Assembly (NCBI RefSeq): GCF_019880585.1 | Contig: NZ_JAINVV010000010.1 | Span: 1 to 64,000, forward strand | From: Sphingomonas colocasiae | GTDB taxonomy: Bacteria; Pseudomonadota; Alphaproteobacteria; Sphingomonadales; Sphingomonadaceae | Length of the DNA: 64,000 nt | Direction of reading: 5' to 3' | Shown: positions 49,157 to 56,994 of the stretch, one piece after another | Numbering within the stretch: position 1 is the first letter of the stretch | Layout of the letters: every line of letters starts with the position of its first letter | Made by a program: the position numbers and the translations under genes | Notes under the pieces: model-generated | What the model was told of the DNA's origin: nothing | What the model saw: only the letters and a program-made list of their open reading frames with translations | Databases searched by the model: none

Positions 49157-49722
49157 GTCCGCTCTCCCCGACGCGAGAGCAGCAATACCTTGGGATCGAT
49201 CCGCACCGTCGACCGCGAAACCGCGTCGAGATTGAGTTCGAACGCAACGCTGTTCGCCGCGACGTGCAGGCAGAACATCGCGCCGGCCCGGCACGGCGGA
49301 TCGTCCTCGTCGATGGTGACGACCGCCTGCCCGCGCGCGGAGGCGATCAGGCGGCGGCGCTCATCCGCTTCCAGCCGGCCCAGATAGAGCGCCTTGCATC
49401 CTTCGCTGGCGGCGGAGGTGCCGGTGATCCGCAGCACTTCCATCCGGCGCGGCGATCGCGCCGGCAATGTCGAGAGGCCGCCGGCGAAACGCGGCGTGCC
49501 GGCGACGCACAGCCTGAGCGGCGCGGGCTCGGTCGGCCAGCGCGCATAGCTCAGGATTCCGCTGACGACACGCGTGACCGCAACCGTCTGCCCGGCAGCA
49601 CCCTCGGGCACCGGCGTCTGCAGAAAGCCGATCGGCGTGGCATGGACGGACGCCGGCAAAGCCGACGACAATACCATCATCAGGAACAGCAAAGCACGCA
49701 AAACCCACCCCTGGCGGAGCAT
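49153..49722 (-). CDS. yfiR: YfiR family periplasmic regulator (DUF4154)
   Basis: The 189-residue protein has a signal peptide (cleaved after SVHA) and the YfiR pattern: ILSYARWP (near 54), LRLCVAG, CKALYLGRL and LNLDAVSRSTVRIDPKVLLLS at the end. Four Cys (near 70, 108, 141 and 148) could form the two family disulfides. YfiR holds YfiN off until envelope stress or YfiB relieves it. The ATG at 49722 is preferred to 49764 because the hydrophobic signal then starts properly. Confidence 0.87.
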   Translation of the reverse strand: MLRQGWVLRALLFLMMVLSSALPASVHATPIGFLQTPVPEGAAGQTVAVTRVVSGILSYARWPTEPAPLRLCVAGTPRFAGGLSTLPARSPRRMEVLRITGTSAASEGCKALYLGRLEADERRRLIASARGQAVVTIDEDDPPCRAGAMFCLHVAANSVAFELNLDAVSRSTVRIDPKVLLLSRRGERT

Positions 49723-49863
49723 CACCAGCTCCGTGTGGCAACCCTGAACATCGTCCCCACGCATCTTCCATCTAGCCCGATGATGCGTGCAAAGCCATAG
49801 CCGAGACGAAAAGGTGGAACCGGACAGTGGTTCGGTGCTTTGGTTCAGGGAAGGGAGACTTGC

Positions 49864-50088
49864 ATGATCGGGAAAGTCATCGGCGCGCTGGTGGGGCGCG
49901 AGATCGACCGGCGCAACGGGAACAGTGGTTTGAAGGGCGCCGCGATCGGCGCGATCGCGATGGGCGGGTTGCGCCGGCTGGGGCCGCTGGGCCTGGCGAT
50001 CGGCGGCGCCTATGTCGCCAAGAAGGCGTTCGATCGTCGCCGTGCGGCGAAGCAGGCGGATGCGCCGTCACCCGATAGCCCGGTATGA
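49864..50088 (+). CDS. Small Gly/Ala-rich protein, 74 aa, unknown
   Basis: The product opens MIGKVIGALVGREIDRRNG, has a Gly-rich hydrophobic stretch (AAIGAIAMGGLRRLGPLGLAIGG) and an Arg/Lys-rich tail. Similar tiny proteins are common in sphingomonads and may associate with membranes. GGGAAGGGAGA lies upstream of the ATG. No function is assigned. Confidence 0.65.
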   Translation: MIGKVIGALVGREIDRRNGNSGLKGAAIGAIAMGGLRRLGPLGLAIGGAYVAKKAFDRRRAAKQADAPSPDSPV

Positions 50089-50095
50089 GCCACCG

Positions 50096-51079
50096 TCAGG
50101 CGCAGCGCGTTTCCTGACAATCGTTATGCTGCCCCGTCTCGATCTGGATGGTGACGTGGTGGATGCCGAATTTGCTGTTGAGCCGTTGGCGGACCTCGTC
50201 GAGGAACGCGTCGCCGGGGTGATCGCGCGGGATCACGATATGCGCGGTCAGCGCCACCTCGGTGGTGCTCATCGGCCAGATGTGGAGATCGTGGACCTTG
50301 GTCACGCCGGGTGAGATCAGCAATTCGATCTCCACCTTGTCGCGGTCGATCTCGCCAGGCACGCCGGCCAGCGACATCGTCACCGAATCGCGCAACAGCC
50401 CCCAGGTGCCCCAGAAGATCACGAAGCAGATCGCGACGCTGACCAGCGGATCGATCCAGGCCGCGCCGGTCAGCAGGATCGCGGCGCCGGCGATGACCAC
50501 GCCCGCCGAAACCGCGGCGTCGGCCGCCATGTGGAGATAGGCGCCCCGGATATTGAGGTCGCCGTGGCGGCCGCTCATGAACAGCATGGCGGTGCCGCCG
50601 TTCACGACGATGCCGATGCCGGCGATCAGCATCACGGTCGCGCCCGGCACCGGCTGCGGATGCGCGAAGCGCTGCACTGCTTCGAGAGCGATCGCGCCGA
50701 TCGCGATCAGCAGCAGCAGCGCGTTGATCATCGCGGCCAGGATGGTCGATCCGCGCAGGCCATAAGTGAAGCGCTTGCTCGGCGGCCGCTTGGCGAGCGT
50801 GGCGCCGCCCCAGGCGACGAGCAGGCCGATCACGTCCGACAGATTATGTCCCGCGTCCGCGAGCAGCGCCATCGATCCGGTGGTCAGCCCGGCGATCGCC
50901 TCCGCCGCGACGAACAGGATGTTGAGCGCGATACCGATCGCGAAGGCGCGCCCGAAGTCGGCTGGGGCGTGGACATGGCCGGGGCCGTGCGAATGGCCGG
51001 CATGCGCATGGGCGTGGCCATCATGCGAATGCCCATCATGCGAATGTCCGTCATGCGAATGCGCGTGATCATGGGCCAT
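50096..51079 (-). CDS. CDF-family zinc/cobalt cation exporter with His-rich N-terminus
   Basis: The 327-residue protein has six membrane helices. The transport site ligands are in ALLADAGHNLSD (helix 2, near 74-84) and YLHMAADAA (helix 5, near 188), giving the HxxxD/HxxxD set typical of zinc exporters of the ZitB/CzcD type. The first 35 residues contain tandem HSHDG repeats, a probable metal-sensing or buffering tail. A C-terminal cytoplasmic domain (DLHIWPM) completes the family layout. Confidence 0.92.
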   Translation of the reverse strand: MAHDHAHSHDGHSHDGHSHDGHAHAHAGHSHGPGHVHAPADFGRAFAIGIALNILFVAAEAIAGLTTGSMALLADAGHNLSDVIGLLVAWGGATLAKRPPSKRFTYGLRGSTILAAMINALLLLIAIGAIALEAVQRFAHPQPVPGATVMLIAGIGIVVNGGTAMLFMSGRHGDLNIRGAYLHMAADAAVSAGVVIAGAAILLTGAAWIDPLVSVAICFVIFWGTWGLLRDSVTMSLAGVPGEIDRDKVEIELLISPGVTKVHDLHIWPMSTTEVALTAHIVIPRDHPGDAFLDEVRQRLNSKFGIHHVTIQIETGQHNDCQETRCA

Positions 51080-51127
51080 CGAATCAAGCTTAAACCGGAT
51101 TTGTCAGGATATGCTAGGACATAGGCC

Positions 51128-51703
51128 CTAGCCCGCGCCCTGCCATGTCTTGATCGCCTCGATCGGCCAGGCCAGCATCAGCACATTGAGCGTCAGATTG
51201 TCGCGGATCACCCAGAGCGTCAGCAGTTCGAAGCCGATGGCGAGCGACACCGTCACCCAGACTGGCGCGCGGCGGGCGAAGGCGAAGCCCAATGCCATCC
51301 AGGCCACATCGGCGACCGAATTGATCACGCTGTCTCCCGAATAGCCGAGCGCCATCGTCGCATCGCGATATCGGTTGATGATGATCGGCGAATTTTCCAG
51401 CACTTCCCATGCCGCTTCGATCGCGACCGCCAGGATCAGCCGCTCACCCGGCGGACGGCTGCGCATCACCAGCCATCCCAGTCCATAGAACAGGAAGCCG
51501 TGGATGATGTGGCTTGGCGTGTACCAGTCCGCGATATGCTGGCTGTTCCCCGCATCGAGCGCGCCGTGCCAGAGTTCGACGGTGCCGCATGCGCAGATCG
51601 CCGAGCGGCCGGCCCAGAGCAGCGCGGCGGCGGTGACCGCCAGGATGACGGCGACGACCGCCCAGTGGCGCGCGCCGATGTCGCGGATCGACGGCGCGCT
51701 CAT
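51128..51703 (-). CDS. DUF2585 family membrane protein (UPF0314)
   Basis: The 191-residue protein has about four membrane helices and the conserved DUF2585 stretches [27 protein letters not shown] and [16 protein letters not shown] (near 112). The role is unknown. It overlaps the DUF1697 gene by four bases. Confidence 0.9.
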   Translation of the reverse strand: MSAPSIRDIGARHWAVVAVILAVTAAALLWAGRSAICACGTVELWHGALDAGNSQHIADWYTPSHIIHGFLFYGLGWLVMRSRPPGERLILAVAIEAAWEVLENSPIIINRYRDATMALGYSGDSVINSVADVAWMALGFAFARRAPVWVTVSLAIGFELLTLWVIRDNLTLNVLMLAWPIEAIKTWQGAG

Positions 51704-52245
51704 GCCCGTGCCTCGATCATGTCCTGCAGCTTCTGCACGGTGTTCCAGTTGCGCGCGGTCACCGTCGATCCCGCCAGCTTGTCGAATATTGCCGGGGTCA
51801 GCTTCGATCGCGCGACGCCATTGCCGCCGAAATCGACCCACAGGCCGTCGCCGATCAGTTCGATGCGTTCGCCGTCCCGCGCGCGCTCACGCAGGCCTTC
51901 GACCAGTCCGGGCTTCAGCGGTGCGCGTGCCAGGCAAAGATGGACCATCTTGGGGATTGCGTTCGCATCGTCGGCGAAGGGATTGGCGTCGCGATAGGCT
52001 TTCCAGTGGCGCGCATCGCGCAGGATCACGTCGGCGAAAAAGCCGAAGCGATCCTTGATCGCCTTTTCGAGGTCCGCCGCGACCGTGTCTGCCGCGCCTT
52101 TCGCGCGGAAGATCAGGTTGCCGCTCGCCACATAGGTTTCGGGCGCCTCATAGCCCAGCGTCTCCGCCAGCGCGCGCAGCTCCTTCATCGGCATCTGGCG
52201 CTTGCCGACATTGATCGCGCGCATCAGCCCAACGAATATCGGCAT
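51700..52245 (-). CDS. DUF1697 family protein
   Basis: The 181-residue protein begins with the family motif [21 protein letters not shown] and continues YVASGNLIF (near 40), [12 protein letters not shown] and the C-terminal [26 protein letters not shown], where the last segment (R-N-W-N-T) is a signature. The function is not established; a nucleic-acid-related role has been suggested for the fold. Start ATG at 52245 with GGGGGCCGG upstream. Confidence 0.9.
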   Translation of the reverse strand: MPIFVGLMRAINVGKRQMPMKELRALAETLGYEAPETYVASGNLIFRAKGAADTVAADLEKAIKDRFGFFADVILRDARHWKAYRDANPFADDANAIPKMVHLCLARAPLKPGLVEGLRERARDGERIELIGDGLWVDFGGNGVARSKLTPAIFDKLAGSTVTARNWNTVQKLQDMIEARA

Positions 52246-52308
52246 CCGGCCCCCTTTTTGTGGCGTCCGCATTGTTGACGCGGCCCGCTCCCCACGTCAC
52301 TAGCGGCC

Positions 52309-52959
52309 ATGGCCGATCCCATCCAGTCCGACCCGCACGGTTTCAAGCGCCGCGGCGTTCTCTTCGTTCTTTCCTCGCCGTCGGGCGCGGGCAAATCGAC
52401 GATCGCGCGCAAGCTGCTGGCGGCCGATTCCGGCCTCGCCATGTCGGTTTCGGCGACGACGCGTCCGATGCGCCCCGGCGAGAAGGACGGCGTCGATTAT
52501 CACTTCGTCGATGTCGCGAAGTTCAAGGACATGGTGGCGAACCACGAATTCCTCGAATGGGCGCATGTCTTCGGCCATCGCTACGGCACGCCGCATGCGC
52601 CGGTCGAGGAGATGCTGGCCAATGGCCGCGACGTGCTGTTCGACATCGACTGGCAGGGCGCCCAGCAGCTCCACCAGATCGCCGGGGGGGACGTCGTCCG
52701 CGTCTTCATCTTCCCGCCGTCGCTTCAGGAGCTGGAACGGCGGCTGCGCGGCCGCGCGACCGACAGCGAGGAAGTGATCGAGGCGCGAATGTCGCGCGCC
52801 GCGGCGGAAATCGCGCACTGGGACGGTTATGATTATGTCCTGGTCAACGACGATGCCGAAAGCTGCTTCCAGTCGGTGAAGACGATCCTTCAGGCCGAGC
52901 GGCTGAAGCGCAGCCGCCAGACCGGCCTGATCGGTTTCGTCCGCTCGCTGACGCGCTAG
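52309..52959 (+). CDS. gmk: Guanylate kinase
   Basis: The 216-residue kinase has the P-loop SSPSGAGKST (near 22-31), GMP-binding SVSATTRPMRPGE (near 47), YHFVD, and DIDWQGAQQL (near 112). It makes GDP from GMP. A perfect 15-bp hairpin at 53055-53093 follows. Confidence 0.96.
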   Translation: MADPIQSDPHGFKRRGVLFVLSSPSGAGKSTIARKLLAADSGLAMSVSATTRPMRPGEKDGVDYHFVDVAKFKDMVANHEFLEWAHVFGHRYGTPHAPVEEMLANGRDVLFDIDWQGAQQLHQIAGGDVVRVFIFPPSLQELERRLRGRATDSEEVIEARMSRAAAEIAHWDGYDYVLVNDDAESCFQSVKTILQAERLKRSRQTGLIGFVRSLTR

Positions 52960-53054
52960 GTTACGGCGCGGGCACAAATTCGGGAACGTCCGGCCACCCT
53001 GATCGGTTGAACTAGCCAAGCCGTGCGGGGCAACCTAGTCTCGCCCGACCGAAC

Positions 53055-53093
53055 TACTGCATGCGATCCACTTCTAGCGGATCGCATGCAGTA
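53055..53093 (+). terminator. Hairpin downstream of gmk
   Basis: TACTGCATGCGATCC and GGATCGCATGCAGTA form a perfect 15-bp stem; CGCTTTGTTTT follows, so it is a plausible terminator. 52960-53054 shows nothing else. Confidence 0.65.
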
Positions 53094-53107
53094 CGCTTTG
53101 TTTTAAG

Positions 53108-53151
53108 GCGATTTTCGAGTCGTTCGATGAGTCCATCGAACTGCAAATCGC
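53108..53151. repeat. Second hairpin before the 187-aa membrane protein gene
   Basis: GCGATTT ... GTTCGAT-GAGTCC-ATCGAAC ... AAATCGC forms a two-part stem immediately before the ribosome-binding site of the next gene. Could be a leader structure or the end of a dispersed repeat (CTCTAG-flanked). Confidence 0.5.
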
Positions 53152-53167
53152 TCTAGGGGAGGCCGAT

Positions 53168-53731
53168 ATGCCCAGGATGCTGATTGGCTCGTTCGCGGCG
53201 GCGATCGCGATGTTCGTCACCGGCTTCATCTTCTTCGCGACGCCGCTTTCCTATCTCGCTTATGGCTCGGCGGATGTTCAACAACAGGCGACGGTGCAGC
53301 AGGTGCTTGCCGCCAACCTGAAGCAGACCGGCACCTACACCATCCCGTCGGCCGCGACGGCGGCCGGCGCGGTCATGTATGGAAAGGGGCCGATCGCGAC
53401 GATCCATTATAATTCGGGCGGTTTCGGCGTGGCCGATCCCGCCGTGCTGATCAGCGGTTTCGTCCATGAACTGATCGTCGCGCTGCTGATGGGGTTCGCG
53501 CTGCTGACCGTTGCGGCGCGTGTTCCCGATTTCGTGTCGCGCGCGAAGCTGGTCGTGCTGTTTTCGGTGGCCGGCGGGGTGCTCGCGCATCTCGGCGAAC
53601 CGATCTGGTATCACCACGACTGGGGGCATTTCATCTATCTCTTCGTCGGCGACACCGCGATGCTGGTCGTCGGCGGCCTTATCATCGCGCGCTGGTTCCT
53701 GCCGCGCGCAGAACCGGGAGTTTCCGCCTGA
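53168..53731 (+). CDS. Membrane protein of unknown function, 187 aa
   Basis: The protein has an N-terminal helix (about 4-26), a roughly 70-residue outer loop, and two or three further helices (about 100-122, 128-150 and 160-178). ETIWYHHDWGHF-like EPIWYHHDWGHF (near 147-158) is a striking His-rich loop that could bind metal or haem. I do not recognise a family name. AGGGGAGG precedes the ATG. The stop overlaps the next start (TGATG). Confidence 0.65.
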   Translation: MPRMLIGSFAAAIAMFVTGFIFFATPLSYLAYGSADVQQQATVQQVLAANLKQTGTYTIPSAATAAGAVMYGKGPIATIHYNSGGFGVADPAVLISGFVHELIVALLMGFALLTVAARVPDFVSRAKLVVLFSVAGGVLAHLGEPIWYHHDWGHFIYLFVGDTAMLVVGGLIIARWFLPRAEPGVSA

Positions 53732-53952
53732 TGCTCAATATCGTTTCGCTGGTTATCGGCGTCATCGCCCTGATCCTGGCGGTGTTCGCATTCATTCCGC
53801 TGCTCGGCTGGGCGAACTGGTTCATCATTCCGGTCGCGGTGATCGGCGCCGGGATCGGCGTGCTCTCGCGCAGCACGGCCGGTCGCAACCTCAATCTGGT
53901 CGTCATCGGGATCGGTGTGATCCGCTTGATGCTGGGCGGTGGGCTCTTCTGA
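53731..53952 (+). CDS. Small membrane protein, 73 aa
   Basis: Two hydrophobic helices (about 3-45, split by PLLGWANW) and a short hydrophobic tail with an Arg-rich link (SRSTAGRN). Its start overlaps the stop of the upstream gene, so both are co-translated. No function known. Confidence 0.65.
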   Translation: MLNIVSLVIGVIALILAVFAFIPLLGWANWFIIPVAVIGAGIGVLSRSTAGRNLNLVVIGIGVIRLMLGGGLF

Positions 53953-53953
53953 A

Positions 53954-54697
53954 TCAACGGCAGGGACGGCGGCTCATCGCCCCGCGCCGCGCCTGATCGA
54001 TATGCAGGTGATCGGCGTGCGCGGCGTTATAATCGGGTGAGAGGACCGTCGAGAACAGCGCACATGCCCCGTCGCGGACGGTGCGCAGGAATTCGGCCTT
54101 CTTCGCATCGCCCTTCCAGTCGCGCAGCACGTTGATCACGGTGCCGTCGGCCAGCCGGAATCCGGCGACGTCGATCGCATCGGCGGTGGCGTGCTGGCTC
54201 CAGCTGGTGCTGCCCGCGATATGGCGGCAATTCCAGGTGCCGAGATGGTCGATGGCCTCGACCCGCTGGTTGAAGATGCGCCGGGCGGCGGGCTGCACGA
54301 TGTTCCATTCCCACATCGCCAGCCCCGCCGCCACCGGGCACGCCATGCGCGGATTTTCGGGCAGCAGCGTGATTCGCCGGGCCCCCCCGGCAAGCTTCAG
54401 CCCGTCCTCGACCAGGCATTGATCGGCGCCGAATGGCGGGATCGCATCGAAATGCGCGCCGGCCCGGTCGAGCAGCGCGCGGCAGAGCGCCGGTTGCTCG
54501 GTCAGCGCGGCGATCTTCCGGCCGGTGAACAGGCCGATGGGCTGGCCCAGGTCGAGCGGCGTCCATGGCACATCCTGCGGCCGCGCGCGCGAAAAGGCGT
54601 AGAGCGCAAGCAGCATCGCCGCGGCGATGGCGAGCAGGATGAGCATCTGCGCCGTCCGCCGGGTCTTGCGCGTCGTCCGGCGGCGAGATTTGGGCAT
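53954..54697 (-). CDS. Extensin-like C-terminal domain protein
   Basis: The 247-residue protein has a basic N-terminus and one signal-anchor helix (about 17-36), then the extensin-like domain (about 60-240) with CLVEDGLKL, STSWSQHATADAIDVAGF (near 165-182) and PDYNAAHADHLHID (near 222-235). The H/D/H pattern resembles M15-type zinc peptidases acting on cell walls. Four or more Cys suggest disulfides in the periplasm. It overlaps the NUDIX stop by one base. Confidence 0.87.
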   Translation of the reverse strand: MPKSRRRTTRKTRRTAQMLILLAIAAAMLLALYAFSRARPQDVPWTPLDLGQPIGLFTGRKIAALTEQPALCRALLDRAGAHFDAIPPFGADQCLVEDGLKLAGGARRITLLPENPRMACPVAAGLAMWEWNIVQPAARRIFNQRVEAIDHLGTWNCRHIAGSTSWSQHATADAIDVAGFRLADGTVINVLRDWKGDAKKAEFLRTVRDGACALFSTVLSPDYNAAHADHLHIDQARRGAMSRRPCR

Positions 54698-55449
54698 CAG
54701 GCCCGCGAGACTTCGCTGAGCGGTTGCTCGGTCACCGGATAGCCGAGATCGTCGGGAATCAGCAGATAGGGGCCGCTTTCCCGCTGCTCGACCCAGGGAC
54801 GGATCAGCCGGATCGGATAGTTCGCGCTATAGGCGGCGGCGGCATCGAAATCGGCGAACAGCGCGAGCCGTTCGAGGTTGCGCCAGGTCGGGAAAATGAC
54901 GCGCGCCGCGCCGGACCGCGCGCGATCGAGCACCGTATCGGCATCCGCCCAGAAAATATGCGTGTTCTCGCTGGCGTCCACGCTGGGCTCGGGCGCATTT
55001 TCGGGCAGGCGCGCGATATAGAACCGTGTGTCGAAGGCGCGGGTCTCGCGGAAATTGGGGCACCAGCGCGCCCATGGGACCAGCATGTCGAGATCGAGGC
55101 GCCAGCCGCCGCGCGCGATCGCCTCGCCGAATGCCATGCCGTCGACCATCGCCTGGCGCAGCGCCGCCACGGTTTCGGGATCGGGCATGGGGTCGAAGCC
55201 GATCGCGATCCCGCTTTCCTCCAGCGTCTCGCGGATCGCGGCGACGCGGGCCGCGCCATCCTCCGGATCGGCGGCGCCCGCCGCCAGCACATGGTCGCCG
55301 GGATCGACCCGCCCGCCCGGAAAGACCAGGGCGCCGGCCGCGAAGCTCATCACGCTGGCGCGCTTGACGATCAGCAGTTCGGGTGGCGCGCCCTTGCGGT
55401 CGCGAAACACGATCAGCGTCGCCGCCGGGGTGGGTTGGGGATCGGTCAT
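54697..55449 (-). CDS. NUDIX hydrolase (NUDT19-like)
   Basis: The 250-residue protein has a split Nudix box: FPGGRVDPGD (near 43) and RETLEESGI (near 73), with an insertion between, as in the NUDT7/NUDT19 coenzyme A or acyl-CoA diphosphatase group. Substrate is not proven. It is followed by the extensin-like gene with a one-base overlap and preceded by tRNA-Ala. Confidence 0.85.
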   Translation of the reverse strand: MTDPQPTPAATLIVFRDRKGAPPELLIVKRASVMSFAAGALVFPGGRVDPGDHVLAAGAADPEDGAARVAAIRETLEESGIAIGFDPMPDPETVAALRQAMVDGMAFGEAIARGGWRLDLDMLVPWARWCPNFRETRAFDTRFYIARLPENAPEPSVDASENTHIFWADADTVLDRARSGAARVIFPTWRNLERLALFADFDAAAAYSANYPIRLIRPWVEQRESGPYLLIPDDLGYPVTEQPLSEVSRA

Positions 55450-55530
55450 GCCCTTCGAGCTAGGCTCGACGTTGGGCTTTGGAAAGGGGGCTTTGGAAAG
55501 GCGGCTTCGGAAAGGGAAGCTTTGGCGGGG

Positions 55531-55606
55531 TGGTGGAGCTGAGGGGAATCGAACCCCTGACCTCTGCAGTGCGATTGCAGCGCTCTCCCATCTGAGCTAC
55601 AGCCCC
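55531..55606 (-). tRNA. tRNA-Ala (anticodon CGC)
   Basis: A 76-base cloverleaf on the minus strand: acceptor GGGGCTG pairs with CAGCTCC (one G-U), then A73 and encoded CCA; D arm GCTC...GAGC; anticodon arm CTGCA-ATCGCAC-TGCAG with CGC at 34-36; T arm GGGGTTCGAATCCCC. It reads GCG alanine codons. Note A at position 32 of the anticodon loop. Confidence 0.93.
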
Positions 55607-55835
55607 GCCCCGTACCCGGCGCTTCCGCGCGGGCCGCTCCCTTTAGCTTCACATTTCAGGGGATGCAACGGGCTTGATCATGCAAAATTCCTGATCGTTT
55701 CGCCTGCGTCAGGCGGTTCGTCGGCATGGCGGAACGATTGGACGACTCGCCCCGGAACTCCGCCATGAACTCTCCATTTTTTCAATGGATTGCGCGCGGC
55801 GTGACGCCCGCGCTCCGCTGTTGAGGAGGTGTTCG

Positions 55836-56651
55836 ATGGGCTATTATCGAAACGAACGCGGTTTCCAGACGGGATCCCGCGAAGAACGCGACTATCGCGA
55901 TCATCGCTTCCGGGACGATCGCGGCGCCAGCGCCTATGGAGACCGTTTGCGCGGTTACGATCGCGAGCGCTACGATCAGCCGCGTGGCCGTTCATATGAA
56001 TCGTGGAGTGATCGCGAACGAAGCCGTTATGGCCGCGCCGATATGCCGCGCGATTATGATTATGACGATCGCGGCTTCTTCACCCGCGCGGGCGACGAGG
56101 TCCGGTCCTGGTTCGGCGACGAGGATGCCGAGCGGCGGCGCGAACTGGATGCGCGCCATGACGAGCGTTATGAAGCCGATCGCCCGCAGCGGGGATCGCG
56201 CCATCATGATCCCAGCTACAATCATTGGCGCAACCGCCAGATCGCGGCGCTCGACCGCGATTATGATGAATATCGTCGGGAAACCCAGTCGCATTTCGAC
56301 AATGAATTCGGTTCCTGGCGCAGCCGCCGGTCCAGCCAGCGCGATTCGCTCCAGCTGGTGGCCGAACATATGGAGGTCGTCGGCAGCGATGGCGCCCATG
56401 TCGGCACGGTCGACAAGGTACGCGGCGATCGCGTCATCCTGACGAAGGGCGACACCGATGCCGGCGGCCATCATCATTCGATCCCGTCGGCCTGGATCCA
56501 GTCGGTCGACGATCGTGTCACGATTTCGAAGTCGGCGGACGAGGCGCAACGCGCCTGGCGCGACGAGGAGCGTCGCGGCGCGCTGTTCGGTGATGTCGAT
56601 GACGGCCGAAGCGCGTCCTACAGCTATGCCCGCTTCATGAGCTTCTACTGA
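55836..56651 (+). CDS. Highly charged protein with C-terminal DUF2171 domain
   Basis: The 271-residue protein has a low-complexity N-terminal half rich in Arg, Asp, Tyr and Gly (repeated DR, RDY, YDR), the motif EVRSWFGDEDAERRRE (near 87-102), another charged region, and a C-terminal DUF2171 domain (about 180-245, HMEVVGSDGAHVGTVDKV and SIPSAWIQSV). SWFGDEDAE-type proteins in sphingomonads are thought to be stress-related; the function is not proven. GAGGAGG lies upstream of the ATG. A strong terminator follows. The 229-base gap before it (55607-55835) shows no gene. Confidence 0.82.
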   Translation: MGYYRNERGFQTGSREERDYRDHRFRDDRGASAYGDRLRGYDRERYDQPRGRSYESWSDRERSRYGRADMPRDYDYDDRGFFTRAGDEVRSWFGDEDAERRRELDARHDERYEADRPQRGSRHHDPSYNHWRNRQIAALDRDYDEYRRETQSHFDNEFGSWRSRRSSQRDSLQLVAEHMEVVGSDGAHVGTVDKVRGDRVILTKGDTDAGGHHHSIPSAWIQSVDDRVTISKSADEAQRAWRDEERRGALFGDVDDGRSASYSYARFMSFY

Positions 56652-56677
56652 TCGCGAGCTCCCTCTCCGGGAGGGAT

Positions 56678-56708
56678 GTTCCGCACATCCGCAGATGCGG
56701 TGCGGAAC
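56678..56708. repeat. Palindrome GTTCCGCAC...GTGCGGAAC
   Basis: A 9-bp perfect outer stem with an inner CCGCA/TGCGG pairing, just before the terminator. Confidence 0.6.
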
Positions 56709-56715
56709 GAACGGG

Positions 56716-56747
56716 AAGGGCCGGCATGGCGACATGCCGGCCCTTTT
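56716..56747 (+). terminator. Rho-independent terminator of the DUF2171 gene
   Basis: AAGGGCCGGCATG-GCGA-CATGCCGGCCCTT, a 13-bp perfect stem with a T run. It may also serve the tRNA-Tyr on the opposite strand. Confidence 0.85.
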
Positions 56748-56787
56748 CGCGAAGAGCGCCCGGTGCGGAGAAATGCGCGCTTTTCGC

Positions 56788-56871
56788 TGGTGGACGGGGA
56801 AGGAATTCGCACCTTCACAGCAATTGCGGGGGATTTACAGTCCCTTGGGTTCACTCATACCCAGCCCGTCC
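56788..56871 (-). tRNA. tRNA-Tyr (anticodon GTA), atypical D- and T-loops
   Basis: This 84-base minus-strand gene has a perfect acceptor stem (GGACGGG/CCCGTCC), A73 and encoded CCA, anticodon loop CTGTAAA (GTA, tyrosine), a class II-length variable region, and a perfect T stem GAAGG/CCTTC. Odd features: the T-loop is eight bases (TGCGAATT) with G where T55 is expected, and the D-loop ATGAGTGA lacks the usual GG at 18-19. It may be a genuine divergent tRNA or a decaying one. Confidence 0.75.
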
Positions 56872-56875
56872 GCGC

Positions 56876-56898
56876 GTGACGGGCACAGCTCGCCCGTC
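56876..56898. repeat. Hairpin 5' of tRNA-Tyr
   Basis: GACGGGC-ACAGCTC-GCCCGTC forms a perfect 7-bp stem between the tRNA and the end of the zinc peptidase gene. It could be a terminator for that gene or a processing structure. The rest of 56899-56994 shows nothing clear. Confidence 0.45.
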
Positions 56899-56994
56899 AG
56901 TTGGAGCGGGGGTATCGATAGCCGAGAGCGAACATCTTCATAGGCGGGCCTTTAGCCCTGATGGCGGCGCCTGTCCATCGTGCGGCCGATCGCT

